Shown here piece after piece: positions 1 through 11,300 of a stretch of 64,000 nt of DNA. The stretch's first letter is position 1, and every line of letters starts with the position of its first letter. The notes under the pieces are model-generated. The model worked only from the letters and a program-made list of their open reading frames with translations. It searched no databases and had not been told where the DNA came from. This DNA comes from Cyanophora paradoxa (taxonomy: Eukaryota; Glaucocystophyceae; Cyanophorales; Cyanophoraceae): the NCBI GenBank assembly GCA_004431415.1, contig QPMI01000208.1, forward strand, positions 80,400 to 144,399. The letters are read 5' to 3'. Position numbers and translations under genes: made by a program.

Positions 1-534
1 CGCCGCGTAGTCCTCGCCCTTCCCCAGCACGTTCCCGTCTGCCGCGCCCCGCCCCTGAGCCGCGGGGAGGCGGGCTGGCGGGCCCGGGTGCCGCACCCGC
101 ATCCTCCCACGCCGAGGTCCCGTCGGCGTTCAGCTGGAAGCGCTGCGCGACGTGGCCCATCTCCTTCAGCGTCTTCATCACGCCCGTGCCCGTGCGCATC
201 GACACCTCCCACTCCAGCGTCCGGCCGCCCATAATCACGGCGACCTTCTTGGGGTCTGCAAGAACCCGGCGCATGAGGCAGGCAACCGCGCAATTCCGAA
301 ACCGGCAGAAATACGCGGACCGGCGACCTTCGCCTCGACAACAACGCGGGCAACGCCGGCCTGCTTGGCGGGCCGGGCAGCCTTGGCGACACTGAAACGA
401 CGGGTGGTGAACTGAGAAGCGGGCGCAGCCTCGCCCTGGAAGAAAGTAGAAGACGAGCTAGCTGCGGCCAAACGCTGGCGCTGGAGCGGGGAGGCCGAAC
501 TGCGCTGCGCCGCCGCGAACTGAGCCGGCCTCAC
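1..534 (-). CDS. ddl: D-alanine--D-alanine ligase homologue, plastid-targeted, N-terminal part (runs off the window)
   Basis: Seen: reading leftward from an ATG at 534, the first exon (534-321) encodes an Ala/Ser/Arg-rich, acid-poor leader of about 70 residues that looks like a chloroplast transit peptide. A 65-base intron (320-256, GT...TTGCAG) joins in frame to exon 2 (255-97), which starts DPKKVAVIMGGRTLEWEVS. A 58-base intron (96-39) leads into exon 3 (38-1). Known: K-V-A-V-x-M-G-G-R-(S/T)-x-E-x-E-V-S is the N-terminal signature of Ddl ligases, ATP-grasp enzymes that make the D-Ala-D-Ala dipeptide of peptidoglycan; the early E of the EVS motif contributes to the first D-Ala site. Inferred: the enzyme is imported into the plastid and serves plastid peptidoglycan, as in mosses and some prasinophytes. 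The ATP-grasp domain lies beyond the window edge, so catalytic completeness cannot be judged. Confidence 0.88.
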
Positions 535-701
535 CTTCGAGCCTGCGCGCGGAATCGGGGATCGGCGAGGAGATTACATGGGATCGCGGGCAAGCCCTCA
601 CCGGTGACGGCGACGTTGAGCGCGAAGGCGTCCATGTTCAGCTGGCCTAGATGCGAGCCGCTGATCGTAGGGGGGTAGAGGCTGTTACGGGTTGAGGTGC
701 G
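535..701. promoter_or_regulatory. Short shared 5' region between two divergent genes
   Basis: Only 167 bases separate the minus-strand ligase start (534) from the plus-strand methyltransferase start (702), so both promoters must lie here or overlap the coding exons. I see no clear TATA box. The assignment rests on gene orientation only. Confidence 0.4.
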
Positions 702-1599
702 ATGGCATGCACATCTTCCGAGGTCTTCACACGGGAAGCGCGTAGCGGCTACGAGGCGAAGCCGCACATCAAGACAATGGCAGGCGCGTAGAGCTCGGCC
801 TGGCGCGTTCGCCCTCCGCCGAGCGCCTCGCAGCGAGAGCGGCGGGAGCGATCGTTGCCTCTTGTGTGCTAGATCACGCGACGCGCGTGCTCAGCGTTGG
901 TTCAGGTGCTGCGCGTTCCTCGCGTGCTTGTCCGCGCGTCAGGCCCCGCAGGCCCTGGACTACTCGAGGAGCACCTGTCGCCGCATGTCAAGTCAATTAC
1001 AGGTGAAGCTCCCCATCAACTGGCTGCTGTTCTCCATCTAAGTTGATGTCGCCTGCAGGCGTCGATCCGTCGCTGGAGATGTGCGAGCGCTTCAAGGAGC
1101 GCCTTCCAGGCGCAGAATGCTTTGCCATGGAGCTGAAGGGCGAGGACGATGCCGCGCGCGTCGGCGGGCCATTCGACCTCGCCGTCGTTCATGCGTGCGC
1201 CGTTATCGGCAGTCGCCGAGTTGACTGTGACGGCGGTGCGCGATATCGATCAGGGGCGGGCCTGCAGGACCATGCACCACGTCAACAAGCCCGCGGTGGA
1301 GCCTATGCTTCGCGGCATCTTTGCGGCCTTGCGGCCTGGAGGCTCCATTGCAATTTCTGATCTCCTCTTGAGCGAGGAGTGCGTGCCGCCTTCAGGACAC
1401 GTATACGTAAGCTGAAAGCCACATATGCATCAGGTCTGCCCTCTTCCACTCGAATTTGACGACGGTCTCCTTCCCCGGGGGCTTCTCTCTCGGCACAATC
1501 CGCGGCATGCTGGAGAGCGCGGGTTTCACGGACGTGCGGGCGGGCCAGGCTTGGCGCGCCGCCCCAGCGCTAGCTCTGTCCCTCCGGTCCCTATACTAG
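702..1599 (+). CDS. Class I SAM-dependent methyltransferase
   Basis: Seen: start ATG at 702. The N-terminal reading (FTREARSGYEAKPHIKTM) changes frame by -1 near 777-786, then continues as an alpha-helical stretch into the SAM motif I, VLSVGSGPGLLEEHL, which is split by an intron after VLSVGSG. Another intron precedes GVDPSLEMCERFKERLPGA (motif II region, acidic D for the ribose). The next exon gives PFDLAVVHA, then an intron at 1195-1267, then TMHHVNKP and the motif LRPGGSIAISDLLL. The last exon (from about 1434) ends GMLESAGFTDVRAG... with TAG at 1597-1599. Known: this order is the type-11/25 methyltransferase fold. The substrate cannot be told. Oddities: the -1 break near 780, and the donor near 1406 plus the acceptor near 1433 do not join in phase, so the last intron is unresolved or the sequence contains an indel. 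Confidence 0.8.
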
Positions 1600-2129
1600 T
1601 CTAATCCAGCACATGTACATGCATGCGCAGGTCGGTGGAGCGGGAGATCGAGGGCCGCGGCGCAGTGGAGTTCCCCTTTCTCCTCGCCACGGCCTGCAGG
1701 CCAAAAGCCAGCGCCCCGCCCGAGGCGTAGGAACCCGGCCTCTCGCTTGAAATGTGGAAATCGATAGCAGGCGGCGTGTGGCGGCGGCGTCCGCGGCACG
1801 ATAGCCATCACATGCGCAGACCCACAGGCCAGGCCGCAGCGGGAGAGCGGCGCCGCTTGCGCATGCGGCGGTTGACGTCGGGGCCGGGGGCTTGCAATTA
1901 AATATTGGGCCGGGGGCCGGGTACCGGCCGCGCATGCATATGCGCAGCTGAGCAGTGCATGACCGAGTTCGAGCTGCGAGAGCATTGAAGGTCGGCTGCG
2001 GCACTGCAGCTAGCGCTGCAGCTGAGCTCTGCAGCCTCTGCTGATGCACTGCAACGCAGCCTCCGCAGTGCCTCAGCGCCCCGAGCGATTTCACACGAGT
2101 CACGGTCGAGCCGAGCTCGAGCATCGGCC
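1600..2129. other. Intergenic region
   Basis: About 530 bases between two plus-strand genes. It contains short palindromes (CATGCATATGCG-type) and GCTGCAG-rich stretches near 1985-2060. Long open frames on the minus strand show no family motif and are rich in Ala/Arg/Cys, as expected for non-coding GC-rich DNA. It probably holds the 3' end of the methyltransferase transcript and the promoter of the glucosyltransferase. Confidence 0.5.
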
Positions 2130-3716
2130 ATGAGGATCCTAGTGCTATGCTGCGGCAGTCGGTGCGCTGCCTGCTGGTACCGGCCGCGGTGCTGTGCTGT
2201 GGAAGTAGCTATAGGGAGTCCGACGCTGACGGTCGGGCGGTGCGCAGCGGGGACGTGCAGCCGTTCGTTGCGCTGGGCCTCGCGCTGAAGCGCCGTGGGA
2301 ACGACGTCATGCTGGTGCGCTCGTTTTCTCCCACGCATTCGCACGTACACGTACAAAGGACCGGCCGCGGATCGAGCAGGCGGCGCACCCCCCGTACAAG
2401 GATCTGGTCGTCAAGAACGGCCTACAGTTCGCGGATATCGGCACCGGAGGCGAGACGGCCCTCGCGGAGTGGCCAGAGGGGCACGCCCTGCAGGTCGCCG
2501 CGAGCCGGCGCCCACGCCCTGCCCCGCGCCCAGTGCCGGTGGAGCTGAGTCGAGCCTGCACTGCTTAGCACGCAGGAGCTTTGAAAATGGCGGCTGCGAG
2601 CAAGGCGTTCCTGTGGCGCCTCCTACGGGAGTGGTTCGAGGGCGCCCTCACCGCCGCCCGCTCCTTCCTGCCCGAGCACATTGTCCTCACGACGTTCGTG
2701 CGCTCGGCCGCTGTATGCGACTGAGGCGCACCCGCCGACTCCCACCTCAGCCCGCCTGGTTCGGCCCTAGCGTATGCGAGGCGGTCAAGGTGCGGGACTG
2801 CCCCCCCGCCTGACGGCCTCGGATCGACTCCGCACAGGCCCCTTTCTGCGCCGTCCACCTGCTGCCCCTGTGCGAGACCAGCGAGTTCGCCCCCCCCCTC
2901 GGCTTCGGCGACGCGCAGTGCTGGTTCGGCTTCATGGCCCTTATGTCTGTACCCCCGCCCCGCCTCCCCCCTCCCCCTGCCCCCCTTCCCCCTTCCGCCC
3001 CTCCCTCGTGTCCGACCCGTGTCGCGGGGCTGCACAGGAAGTGGCGCGTCATGACTTCGATGGCGTGGTCGTGCGCTTCTACCCCTCCCCTTCTCCCCTC
3101 CCCTCCCGTACCCCGCCACGCTCGCGCTCCCGCGTGGCTTACTGCAACCTCATTTGTTCCCAGCTTAATTTACCGCGACATCATCAACGAGCTCCGCGTC
3201 AAGGCGCGCGGCAGAGGCGGCACCCTCCCTTGCCTCGAGCTCTGGGCATCGTAACCGCGTAGCCGCGTACCCGTGCAGGCCGGACTGCAGAGGACGCACT
3301 CGAGCCCCGCCCACATCTACCGCGAGCGGCACATCCCCACCATTCACATGTCTGCTCTCTTGCCTTCCCGCCCGAAGCGCCGCGGACGCCGGGGCGAGAC
3401 GCCGAGGCGGGCGCGTGTGGGGTGTTGGGCAGGTACAGCCACGAGCTGGTGCGGAGGCCGCACGACTGGCGGGCCTTCGAGCACGTCGTCGGCGCCGCCT
3501 TCCTGCCCGAGAAGGACTTCGTACCCCCGCCCGCCCTCTCCCCCCTCGAGGAGGTGCGCGCACCGTGCCTCCCCCGCCCCCAGCTCGCTTCCCTCCCCCC
3601 CCTCCCCCCTCCGACTCGTCCGGCCAGTTCCTGAAGGCGGGGGAGCCGCCCGTGTACGTCGGCTTCGGGTCTATGCTGGGGACGCTGACGGAGGAGCGGG
3701 CGGGGCGGCTGCTGCG

Positions 3717-3751
<35 letters not shown>

Positions 3752-4423
3752 ACGGCATCCGGTGCCCCCGCGCCCCCGCTGCCTCCCCGCCGGGCTCCCG
3801 CAGAGCTGAGCGGCGCACGCCTCCTCGCCCCGCAGGTCGGTCCTGCACGTGGCGTCGACGGGGCGGCCGGCGGAGCTGCCGGAGGGCACCCCCGCCCTCC
3901 CGGCGGGCGTGCTGGTGCTGCGCGAGGCGTGCCCCCACTCCTGGCTCTTCCCCCGCTGCTCCCTCGTCGTCACCCACGGCGGTGCCGCCGCCGGGGCGCG
4001 CCTCGGGAGGCCAGCTTGACGTGCCCGGCAGGGGCGGGGACGACGCACGCGGCGCTGGCGGCGGGCAAGCCGCTCGTCGTCATCCCCAACGACTACACCG
4101 CCACCGACCAGGTGCCCCGCCCCCGCCCCCGGGCCGCTACGGGGAGCCGCGGCGGGGCCTCACGGGCGGGGCAGCCCTTCTGGGCGGGGTGCGTGGAGCG
4201 GGCGGGGGCGGGGGTGAGCCCGTGCGGGTTCAGGGGCCTCGGGGAGCGGGGGCAGCCGCTGGAGCGGGCCGTGCGGCGGCTGCTCGCCGAGGCGGGGCGC
4301 CCCGCCTGGGAGCGCGCCAAGGGCGCCGCCCAGGGGATCCACGGCGAGGGCGACGGGGCGGAGCGCGCGGCGGACCTCATCCTCGGCTACGCCGCCGAGG
4401 TCGCCGCTCGCGCCCACACCTGA
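2130..4423 (+). CDS. Sterol 3-beta-glucosyltransferase (GT1 family, UGT80-like)
   Basis: Known: this family transfers glucose from UDP-glucose to the 3-hydroxyl of membrane sterols. Seen: exon 1 (2130-2161) encodes MRILVLCCGS, and the intron 2162-2247 joins to GDVQPFVALGLALKRRGNDV, the N-terminal GSRGDVQP signature. Later exons give AAHPPYKDLVVKNGLQFADI, FPAWFGPSVCEAVK, IYRDIINELRVK, YSHELVRRPHDW, VYVGFGSMLGTLTEERAG (GFGSM motif) and LPAGVLVLREACPHSWLFPR. The donor-binding HGGAGTTHAALAAGKP is split by an intron after the first G of GGA. PFWAGCVERAGAGVSPC follows, and the stop is at 4421-4423. The introns of 65-90 bases are mostly CCCCGCCCC-rich. There is no PH/GRAM extension, unlike the fungal Atg26 type. 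The motif IPNDYTATDQ replaces the more usual P-F-F-x-D-Q. A few central exon borders (2494-2575, 2940-3165) are uncertain. Confidence 0.9.
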
Positions 4424-4804
4424 CCATCATCCTTGATCCTCCGCCCGCTGCCCTCCTCGAGCTCCGGCCGCGTGCTTGTACAGAACTGCCGCAGCCCGGC
4501 AGTGCCCCACTGGCCCATAGACTCCCAGAAACGGGACCCTCCGAGCCTCTCTAGACGTAGGTCTCTCTCAGTGTCTAGATAGCCCCTTTTCTCATTTGCT
4601 CTTTCTCCGATTGATTGCGCCATCAGATCATGAGATGTCGATTCAACCATTTACGATTATGAAATCGCGGATGAGATGGGGGGCATAGAGGAGAATCTAC
4701 ATTGGAGGCTGCATAGCGAGAAACTAGGCGACTAGAAGGCCCCCCAAAAGAGGAGAAAAAGCATAAAGAACTGCGGGAATCGCGCCCCCGAGCCCCGGCC
4801 GGGG
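4424..4804. other. Intergenic region between convergent genes
   Basis: This 380-base stretch separates the stop of the glucosyltransferase (plus) from the stop of the RING-H2 gene (minus). It is less GC-rich at 4555-4770 and must hold both 3' ends. No coding or repeat signal was seen. Confidence 0.55.
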
Positions 4805-7800
4805 CTACGCGGGGGCGTGCTGCGCGCTGGCCCCCGGAATGGAGGCCGCGGCGACTGCCGGCCCGTCTGCCGGCGCCTTGATCACCTGCGGCGCAGCCGC
4901 CGCCGCGGAGGCGGCGGCCCCTGCGGCCGGCGCCGCCGCCTCGGCGGTCCGGCGGGCGCTAGCGGAGACCGGGGCGGAGGCAGGCGCCGCCGGCGGGTTG
5001 CTCCGCGGCGCGCGGGGCGCAGAGGCGGCGGGGCCCGTGGCCGGCGGCGGCGCGGCGCGGGCTGCGGCAGCAGCCTGGGCCGAGGCCGATGCGGCTGCGG
5101 CGGGGACGGAGGGCGGTGCGGGAGGGGGACGGGCCGGGCGGGGAGGCGGGGACGATGGCCGGGGGCGGGTTGAAGAGGGGGTTGGAGGCGGTGACGGCGT
5201 TGGAGGGGCGAGGAGCGGCAGCACACGGCTGCTCGTTGGCGAGCCCATTGGCGCCGCCACCCGCGCCCCGGGCCCGAGCCGGCCGCGGGGCGGGGCTGCC
5301 GCGGGGGCGCCGGCCGCGTGCGAGCCGGCGGCGGAGGCCGAGCGGGGAGGGCGGGGCGCTGGCCCGAGGCCGACCCGCTTGCGCGGTGCGTGGGCGAGAG
5401 GAGGACCGAGGCCGCGGGAGGCTCGGGCAAGGCCGCCTGCGCGGGCCCCGCCGCCGGCCCGCCGCCGGGGCGCAGCCGGAGCAGGGGCCGCAGGAACAGC
5501 GGCGGGCGCAGGGACCGGGCAGGGCGGGGGCGGGGGCGGGCGCGGGGGCGGGGCTGCGCCGGGAGCGGCAGCAGCCGAGGCAGCGGGGGCGGGGCGGGGC
5601 GGCGGCCTGGACGGGGGCGGGGCGGGGGGGAATCGGGGGCGGGGGCGGGGCGCTGGGGGCGGGGTGCTCCCCCTCGCGCCGGCCCTCCCGCTCCGAGGCC
5701 GGCTCGGAGCCGTCCCCCGGCTGCTGGTACAGGTATCTGCGCCCGCCCCGGTGAGCCCCCGCCGCGCGGAAAAGGGGCGAGAAGGAAATCAAAGGACCGG
5801 AGGAGGGCGCGCGAGGCCTGCGAGCGCCGGTCCGAGTCGGGCGGGGAGCGGCGCGGGGCCGGGGCCGGGGCGGGGGCCGGGGAGAGGAAGAAGCCGCCGC
5901 CCGGGGCGCGCAGGAGCTGCATGTCGCCGTGCAGCTGCGCGCCGCGCGCCAGGCCCACCCGCCACGCCGCGTACGGGTCCGACTCGTCCCCCGCGCGCTC
6001 CTCCTCTCCTCCCCCTCCTCCACCGCGTCCGCCGCGTACCCGTACGAGCCCAGTGCGTAGCCGTACCCCGCGGGGCGTACCAGCCGGCGAGCTGCCGGGG
6101 CCCGCCGCCGCCGTACGCGGCGATGGCGGCCGCCGCCTGCGCCCGCCGCGCCGCCCGCGCGCGCTCGCGCCGCTCGTAGAGCGCGGCAGCGGCGGAGGCG
6201 GAGGCGGCCTCAGCGGCGGCGGCGGCGGCGGCGCGGCCGTTGGCGCGGGGCCCGCCGTAGGCGTAGTAGGCGGCAGCGGCGGCGGCCTCGGCGTCGCGTT
6301 CGGCGTCGCCCTCGCTCCCCTCGCCCTCCTCCGCCTCCGCCTCGTCGTCGGCGGCGTGCGCGTGCCCGCCGGCCGCCCACAGCGCCTCCGAGTGGCACGC
6401 GCACGCGCACAGCTGGTCCCCCGCGCACTCGTACGCGCACTCGCAGTAGATCGGCATCGCCGCCCCCGCGTTCAGGTGCTGGCCCCCGCTCGCCTCCTCC
6501 TGCGCGGCCCCGGAGCCCGGCGGCGTCAGTCCGGCGGGGCGGGGCGCGCCGGGTGCTGGCTGAGAAGGGCCGGCGGACCTCGTCGGCGTCGGGGATCGCG
6601 GAGGGGAGGAGGCTCTCGTCGTAGCCGAAGCGGCTCGCGGCGGCGAGGCGGAGCGAGCGGCGCAGGGCGCGCCGGTAGGGCACGGTCAGCGCCGAGCCGG
6701 CCTCGCCCTCCCCGTACCCCTCGTCCGCGTACTCCTCGCCGCCCTCCTCGGCGCCGCTGTCGCCGGCGAGGAGCCGCTGGTGGTGCGCGGCGACGTGCGC
6801 CGCCGCGGCGGCGGCGATCCGCCGGCGCGTCAGCTCGCCCTCCTCCGCCGCCTCCGCGTCGCCCTCGCCGTAAGCCTCCTCCTCGCCCTCCTCGCCGTCC
6901 CCGCCGCCGTAGTGCAGCCGCTGCGCCGCGTAGGCCGCCGCCGCCGACACCGCGCCCCGCTGAGCCCGCCGCCGCTCCTCCTCCTCCTCGCCATCCTCTT
7001 CTCCCTCATCTTCTTCCTCTTCCCCGGCCGCTACGAGAGCCCCGGGCTGCGCGCGCGCGGGGGCGGGCGTCAGCGCCAGAACAGAGAAGAAGGAGCGAGA
7101 AAGGAGCGGGGGCGCGGCCGGCGCACCGGGAGGTGCGGGTAGAGGAGATGCGCGGCATGGAGGTGCTCGGCACGCTGCAAATAGCCGCCGCGCACGCGCT
7201 GCATCGCCAGCTCGAACTCCACCTCGGGCGCGCCTTCTCCCATCTCGTACCAGTACGCGTCCGCCGCCGCCTGCGCATGTCCCTGGTACATCTCGAGGCC
7301 GCCGCTGCCGTACAGCCAGTCACCCTGCTCCTGGAAACGGCAGTCTGCGGCGAGCGCGCCCGATTAGCTAAAGAAGGGGCGTGAAACGCGCGGGGTGAGC
7401 GTTTCCGCGCACTCGGGCACTCCATGATCCCCTTCGCGTTAAAAGCAGAGCCAACACAGTCAAGGTGGAACTTGTGTGCGCAAGCAAGAGTTGCCACGCC
7501 GCGAGTCGACGTTGAGCCTGGCACGACCGCCAGGATCTCATCCAGGCAAATGGAGCAGGTGTCATCGTGCCCCGCAGACGGTGCCGCGGACACGCTTGCC
7601 GCCGAGACGAGTCCAGCGGACAGCGGTCTGGTTCTGTGCTCTGAGGAGTTCGCGGCGGCGCCCGCAGCGCCCGCGCCGCCCGCGGCGCTCGACCCATGTC
7701 CAGCTATTCCTTGGGTCGAGGACGAAGCAGGGACCTGCAGGCTATTGCTCGCCGGCTCGTGATGCTGCCCCCTTGCTGACGGGGGCCTCGCAGAGCTCGC

Positions 7801-8115
7801 TCTCACGCTTGAGGATGCCGCGGGGGGAGGGGCTGAAGCCGACGAGGATGCCGCTGCCTGACCAGACGATGAGGAGGCCGTCGGCGGTCGGGGCGCGGCC
7901 GAAGAGGACGACGCCGACGCGGAGGAAGACGAAGACGGCAACAGCACGGGCTCAACGCGGAGCCTGGCCAAAGCTTCTCTGAGGTTGGGGGAAAGCACCG
8001 AGGCACTTAATGAAGCACTGTGGCCGGGATTGGTGGTCGCTAGGGCCTGCCTGCTGGAGAAGCTCGGCTGCCGCTGCTGCGCAGCTGGCGCTTCTCCTTC
8101 CCCAGGGGCGCTCAT
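4805..8115 (-). CDS. RING-H2 zinc-finger protein (probable E3 ubiquitin ligase) with long low-complexity C-terminal region
   Basis: Seen: reading leftward, the protein probably starts MSAPGEGEAPAAQQ at 8115; an upstream in-frame Met at 8205 is possible. A Ser/Ala-rich segment of about 190 residues precedes a RING-H2 finger: DDTCSICLDEI, then ACAHKFHLDCV, then GIMECP, an intron (7412-7345, 68 bases) and NCRFQEQGDW. This is C-x2-C...C-x-H-x2-H-x2-C...C-x2-C with the last CPxC pair split by the intron. Downstream exons encode a Tyr/Gln/Ala region (YQGHAQAAADAYWYEM), an acidic Glu/Asp/Gly-rich region (about 7040-6700), a Cys-rich patch (CECAYECAGDQLCACACH, near 6440), Ala-rich helices and a Pro/Ala/Ser-rich end stopping at 4805. 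Known: RING-H2 domains recruit E2 enzymes. Substrate and location are unknown. Exon limits in the region 4900-6200 are uncertain because GC-rich DNA is open in several frames. Confidence 0.82.
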
Positions 8116-8340
8116 CGCGGCGCCGATGATGGCTTCAGCAAGCTCGCTGACCCCGCCTAAATTGCGTACTGGGACGGGTACCACTTCGAGAAGCTGAAGC
8201 TGCAAACTCGCAGCTGAAGCTGCAAACTCCTTCCCGCAGCTGAAGCTGCATACTCGAGAAAGAACAAGAACACGCTCGTGGTATTGCAGAGGGCAGCCCC
8301 CGCACGCGAGATGCTCAGTCGTACCTAGCCGTCTGGAAAG
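8116..8340. promoter_or_regulatory. Shared 5' region of RING-H2 gene and flippase, with short tandem repeats
   Basis: The two genes diverge from here. A motif CAGCTGAAGCTGCAAACTC occurs three times, with small changes, at about 8190-8255. It contains the palindrome CAGCTG, so it may bind a regulator (inference). No TATA box was recognised. Confidence 0.4.
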
Positions 8341-11300
8341 ATGGTGGCACCAGGGGCCCCCTCGGGGGCCCCTTACAGTTTTTACATTAACAGTCCCTCC
8401 TCGAATGCATCGCTACCCTATAGGTTCCCGAAGAACAGGTTCGCCCTCCGTTCAACATCTTCTTGAGCGCCAGCGGCGCCGTTGACGCGCCCCGGCGCAG
8501 AATCTCGACCACAAAATACACGCTGCTCAGCTTCCTCCCCAAGAACTTGCTCCTGCAGTTCAAGAAAGCGTACAAGTGAGCCGCCTCGAGCGCTCGTGCT
8601 CCGCCTGCGCCGCCTGCTTCCTTCCTTCGCTGCAGCTGACGAATTGTGTTGTGACAGTCAATATTTCCTCCTCATTGTGCTCGCCCAGTTCCTGCCTGGC
8701 GTCTCCCCCGTCGACCCCGTGGTCAACATGCTGCCGCTAATCTTCGTGCTCGCTGTCACTGCAATAAAGGATGCCCTAGAGGATTACAGGCGCTACCGCG
8801 CCGATAAGGTGAGAAGTGCTTGCGGCGCCGCGCTCCGGGGATCAAAAGGCTCAGTGTCGTGCAGGTCACGAATGAAGCCGAGTACCTGGTGCTTCCCCGC
8901 GGCCAGCACCATCCAGGCTCGAAGCCGGAACATGTAGAGTGGACTCGGGTTCAAGCCCAGCGACTGCAGGTGCACCGCATCCGCCGCTCGCCACGCCCTC
9001 CCGTCTCAGCGCGCCTGCGCAGGTGGGCGACATCATCATGATAGAAAAGGAGCAGTTTCTTCCCGCGGATGTTCTGCTGCTGTCAACGGCGGATCCCGCG
9101 GGCACATGCTACGTTGAGACTGGGAACCTGGACGGGGAGTCGAATTTGAAGCAGATGCAGGCCGTCGCGGCCACGAACGAAGTCTTCCGCACGCCGGAAG
9201 CCTTCGCGACGGCCCGCGGTCGCGTTTTGTGCGCTCTTTCTTCGTTGGATTCCTTTTGCAGAGCCCTGACGCCCTTGCGCAGCTGCGACGAGCCGAACAA
9301 CTTGTTGTACCAGTTCAGCGGGCACCTTTGCCTGGAGAACGGCCTGAAACGCTCAAACAGCCTCGCCGCAAACCTGGGGACGCCGCTGTCGTCGGCGCGC
9401 AAGGCGGGGAAGGACCTGCCAATGACCGAGCAGCAGCTGCTGCTGCGGGGCGTTCGCGTCCGCAACACGCCCTGGGCCGCCGGCGTCGTCGTCTACACAG
9501 GCGCCGACACCAAGCTATCCCGCAACTCCCGCCTCCAGTGAGCCGCACCGCCCCTTCCTCTTCCGCTGCTTTTGCCAAGGGGCGCCCCGCAGCCCGCCGA
9601 TCAAGGTCGCGCACATGGAGCGGCAGATGAACCGCTACATCGTCTGGATTTTCATCGTGCAGGTAATTATATGCGTCGTCCTTGGTGCCTACTCGGGCAA
9701 CTGGCTGGCGGAGAACCGCTCCAAGTGAGCCGCGCTGGCGCCCCCGCGTCCGCCTTTCCACCTCCTGAGGCGCCGGTGCCCGAAGGGCGTGGTACCTCGC
9801 GGGGGGCGACAGCAACTCGCCGGCCGTCTTCGGGGTCCTCCAGGTCTGCCCGTACCCCCTCCGCGCCCCGCCCCCTCTCCGCGCCTGGCGCGAGCTTCCC
9901 GCCAGTGCATCACGTACTTCGTGCTCATCTGCCGCATCGTGCCGACCGCCCTCATCGTCTCCGCTGAGCTCGGTGCGGGCCGCCGGCGCCCCGCTGGCCG
10001 GCTCGCCTGACGGGGGCGGCAGTCCGGGTGGCCTCGGTGGCGTTCATGGAGTGGGACGTGCAGCTCGCGGGGGACCGGCGGCGCCCCTCGGAGACCCGCA
10101 TGCGCGTCAAGACCTCCAACCTCCTCGACGAGCTGCCCCGGGTCCCCCCCCCGCCCTCCCCTCCTCCCGCCCCCACGCCCCCTCTGAAGGCGGCCGGCGG
10201 GGCGCAGGTCGAGCACGTCTTCGCGGACAAGACGGGGACGCTGACGGAGAACCGGATGGTCTTCACGCGGGCCTGGGTGCCCCGCCCCGGGCGCTACTTC
10301 AGCGAGGCGGGCCCCGGGGGCCCGGGGTCGCTCTGGCGGGCCCTCTCCTCGGGCGAGAAGGGCGCCGACGCGGCGGCGGAGATGCTGCTCGCCATGGGCC
10401 TCTGCAACGCCGTCGTCCCCGACCCCAGCGCCAGCGCCCCCCACGAGCGCGCCGACGACGACTCGGGCGCCGAGGAGGAGGAGGAGGAGAAGGGCGGGCG
10501 CGCCGCTGCGCCGCCAGACGCTCCGGCGGGCCCCGCGGCGCCCGTCAGCATGAACCTGGAGGAGAGCCAGGAGTCGGGCCTGTCCGAGGGCGGGCCGCCC
10601 GTCAAGCTCATTCCCGCAGAGTCGAAGGCTGCGGGGCGCCTTTCGCCCCGCGGCGCCGCCGGCCCCGAGGAGCGGCCCGCGCCCCGCAAGCCGCTCAACG
10701 ACCCTCCCCGCGAGGGCCGCGAGGGGCCCGACCCCCCGACGCGTCCCCCCTCCGCCTACTCCCTCTACGCCCCCTCCACCGTCCCCGACACCGACGCCCT
10801 CGCCTCGGCCCCCTCGGCCCCCCCCGCCCTCGCCTCGGCCCCCTCGGCCCCCCCCGCCCGCAGCCCCGTACCCCCGCTCCCCGTCGCCAGCGCCCAGCGC
10901 TCGCCCCGGAGCTCCCCCCGCGCACGCGCCTCGGCCAGCCTACCCCCCATGTCTCCCCACTCGCTCGAGCCCATCCGCTGCCCCCCGCCCCTGCCGCTTA
11001 GCCTCGCCCCCGGGGGCCCCTCCCGCGGCCCTTCCCGCCCCGGATCGCCCCTCCACGCGGCGCCGGCGGCGCGGATGTCGCTGAGCGCAGAGCCGGCGGC
11101 GGGGCCGGCGCGTGCGGCGTCGGCGCAGCCGCCAGCGGCCTACAGCGGGCTCGTATACATGGGCCAGTCCCCGACGAGGTCGCCCTCGTCAAGGTTCGCC
11201 GCCCTCGCCCGTCCCGCGCGCCGCCGCCGGCGGCCGAGCGCGCGGCCGGCGCGCAGGCGGCGCGCACGAACGGCGTGACCCTCGTCGCCCGCTCCGCCGA

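Noticed and set aside
4839-7384. Very long plus-strand reading frames (Ala/Gly/Arg/Pro-rich)
   Set aside because: They are the antisense of the RING-H2 gene. Extreme GC content keeps several frames open; only the minus strand has a recognisable domain and consistent splice joins.
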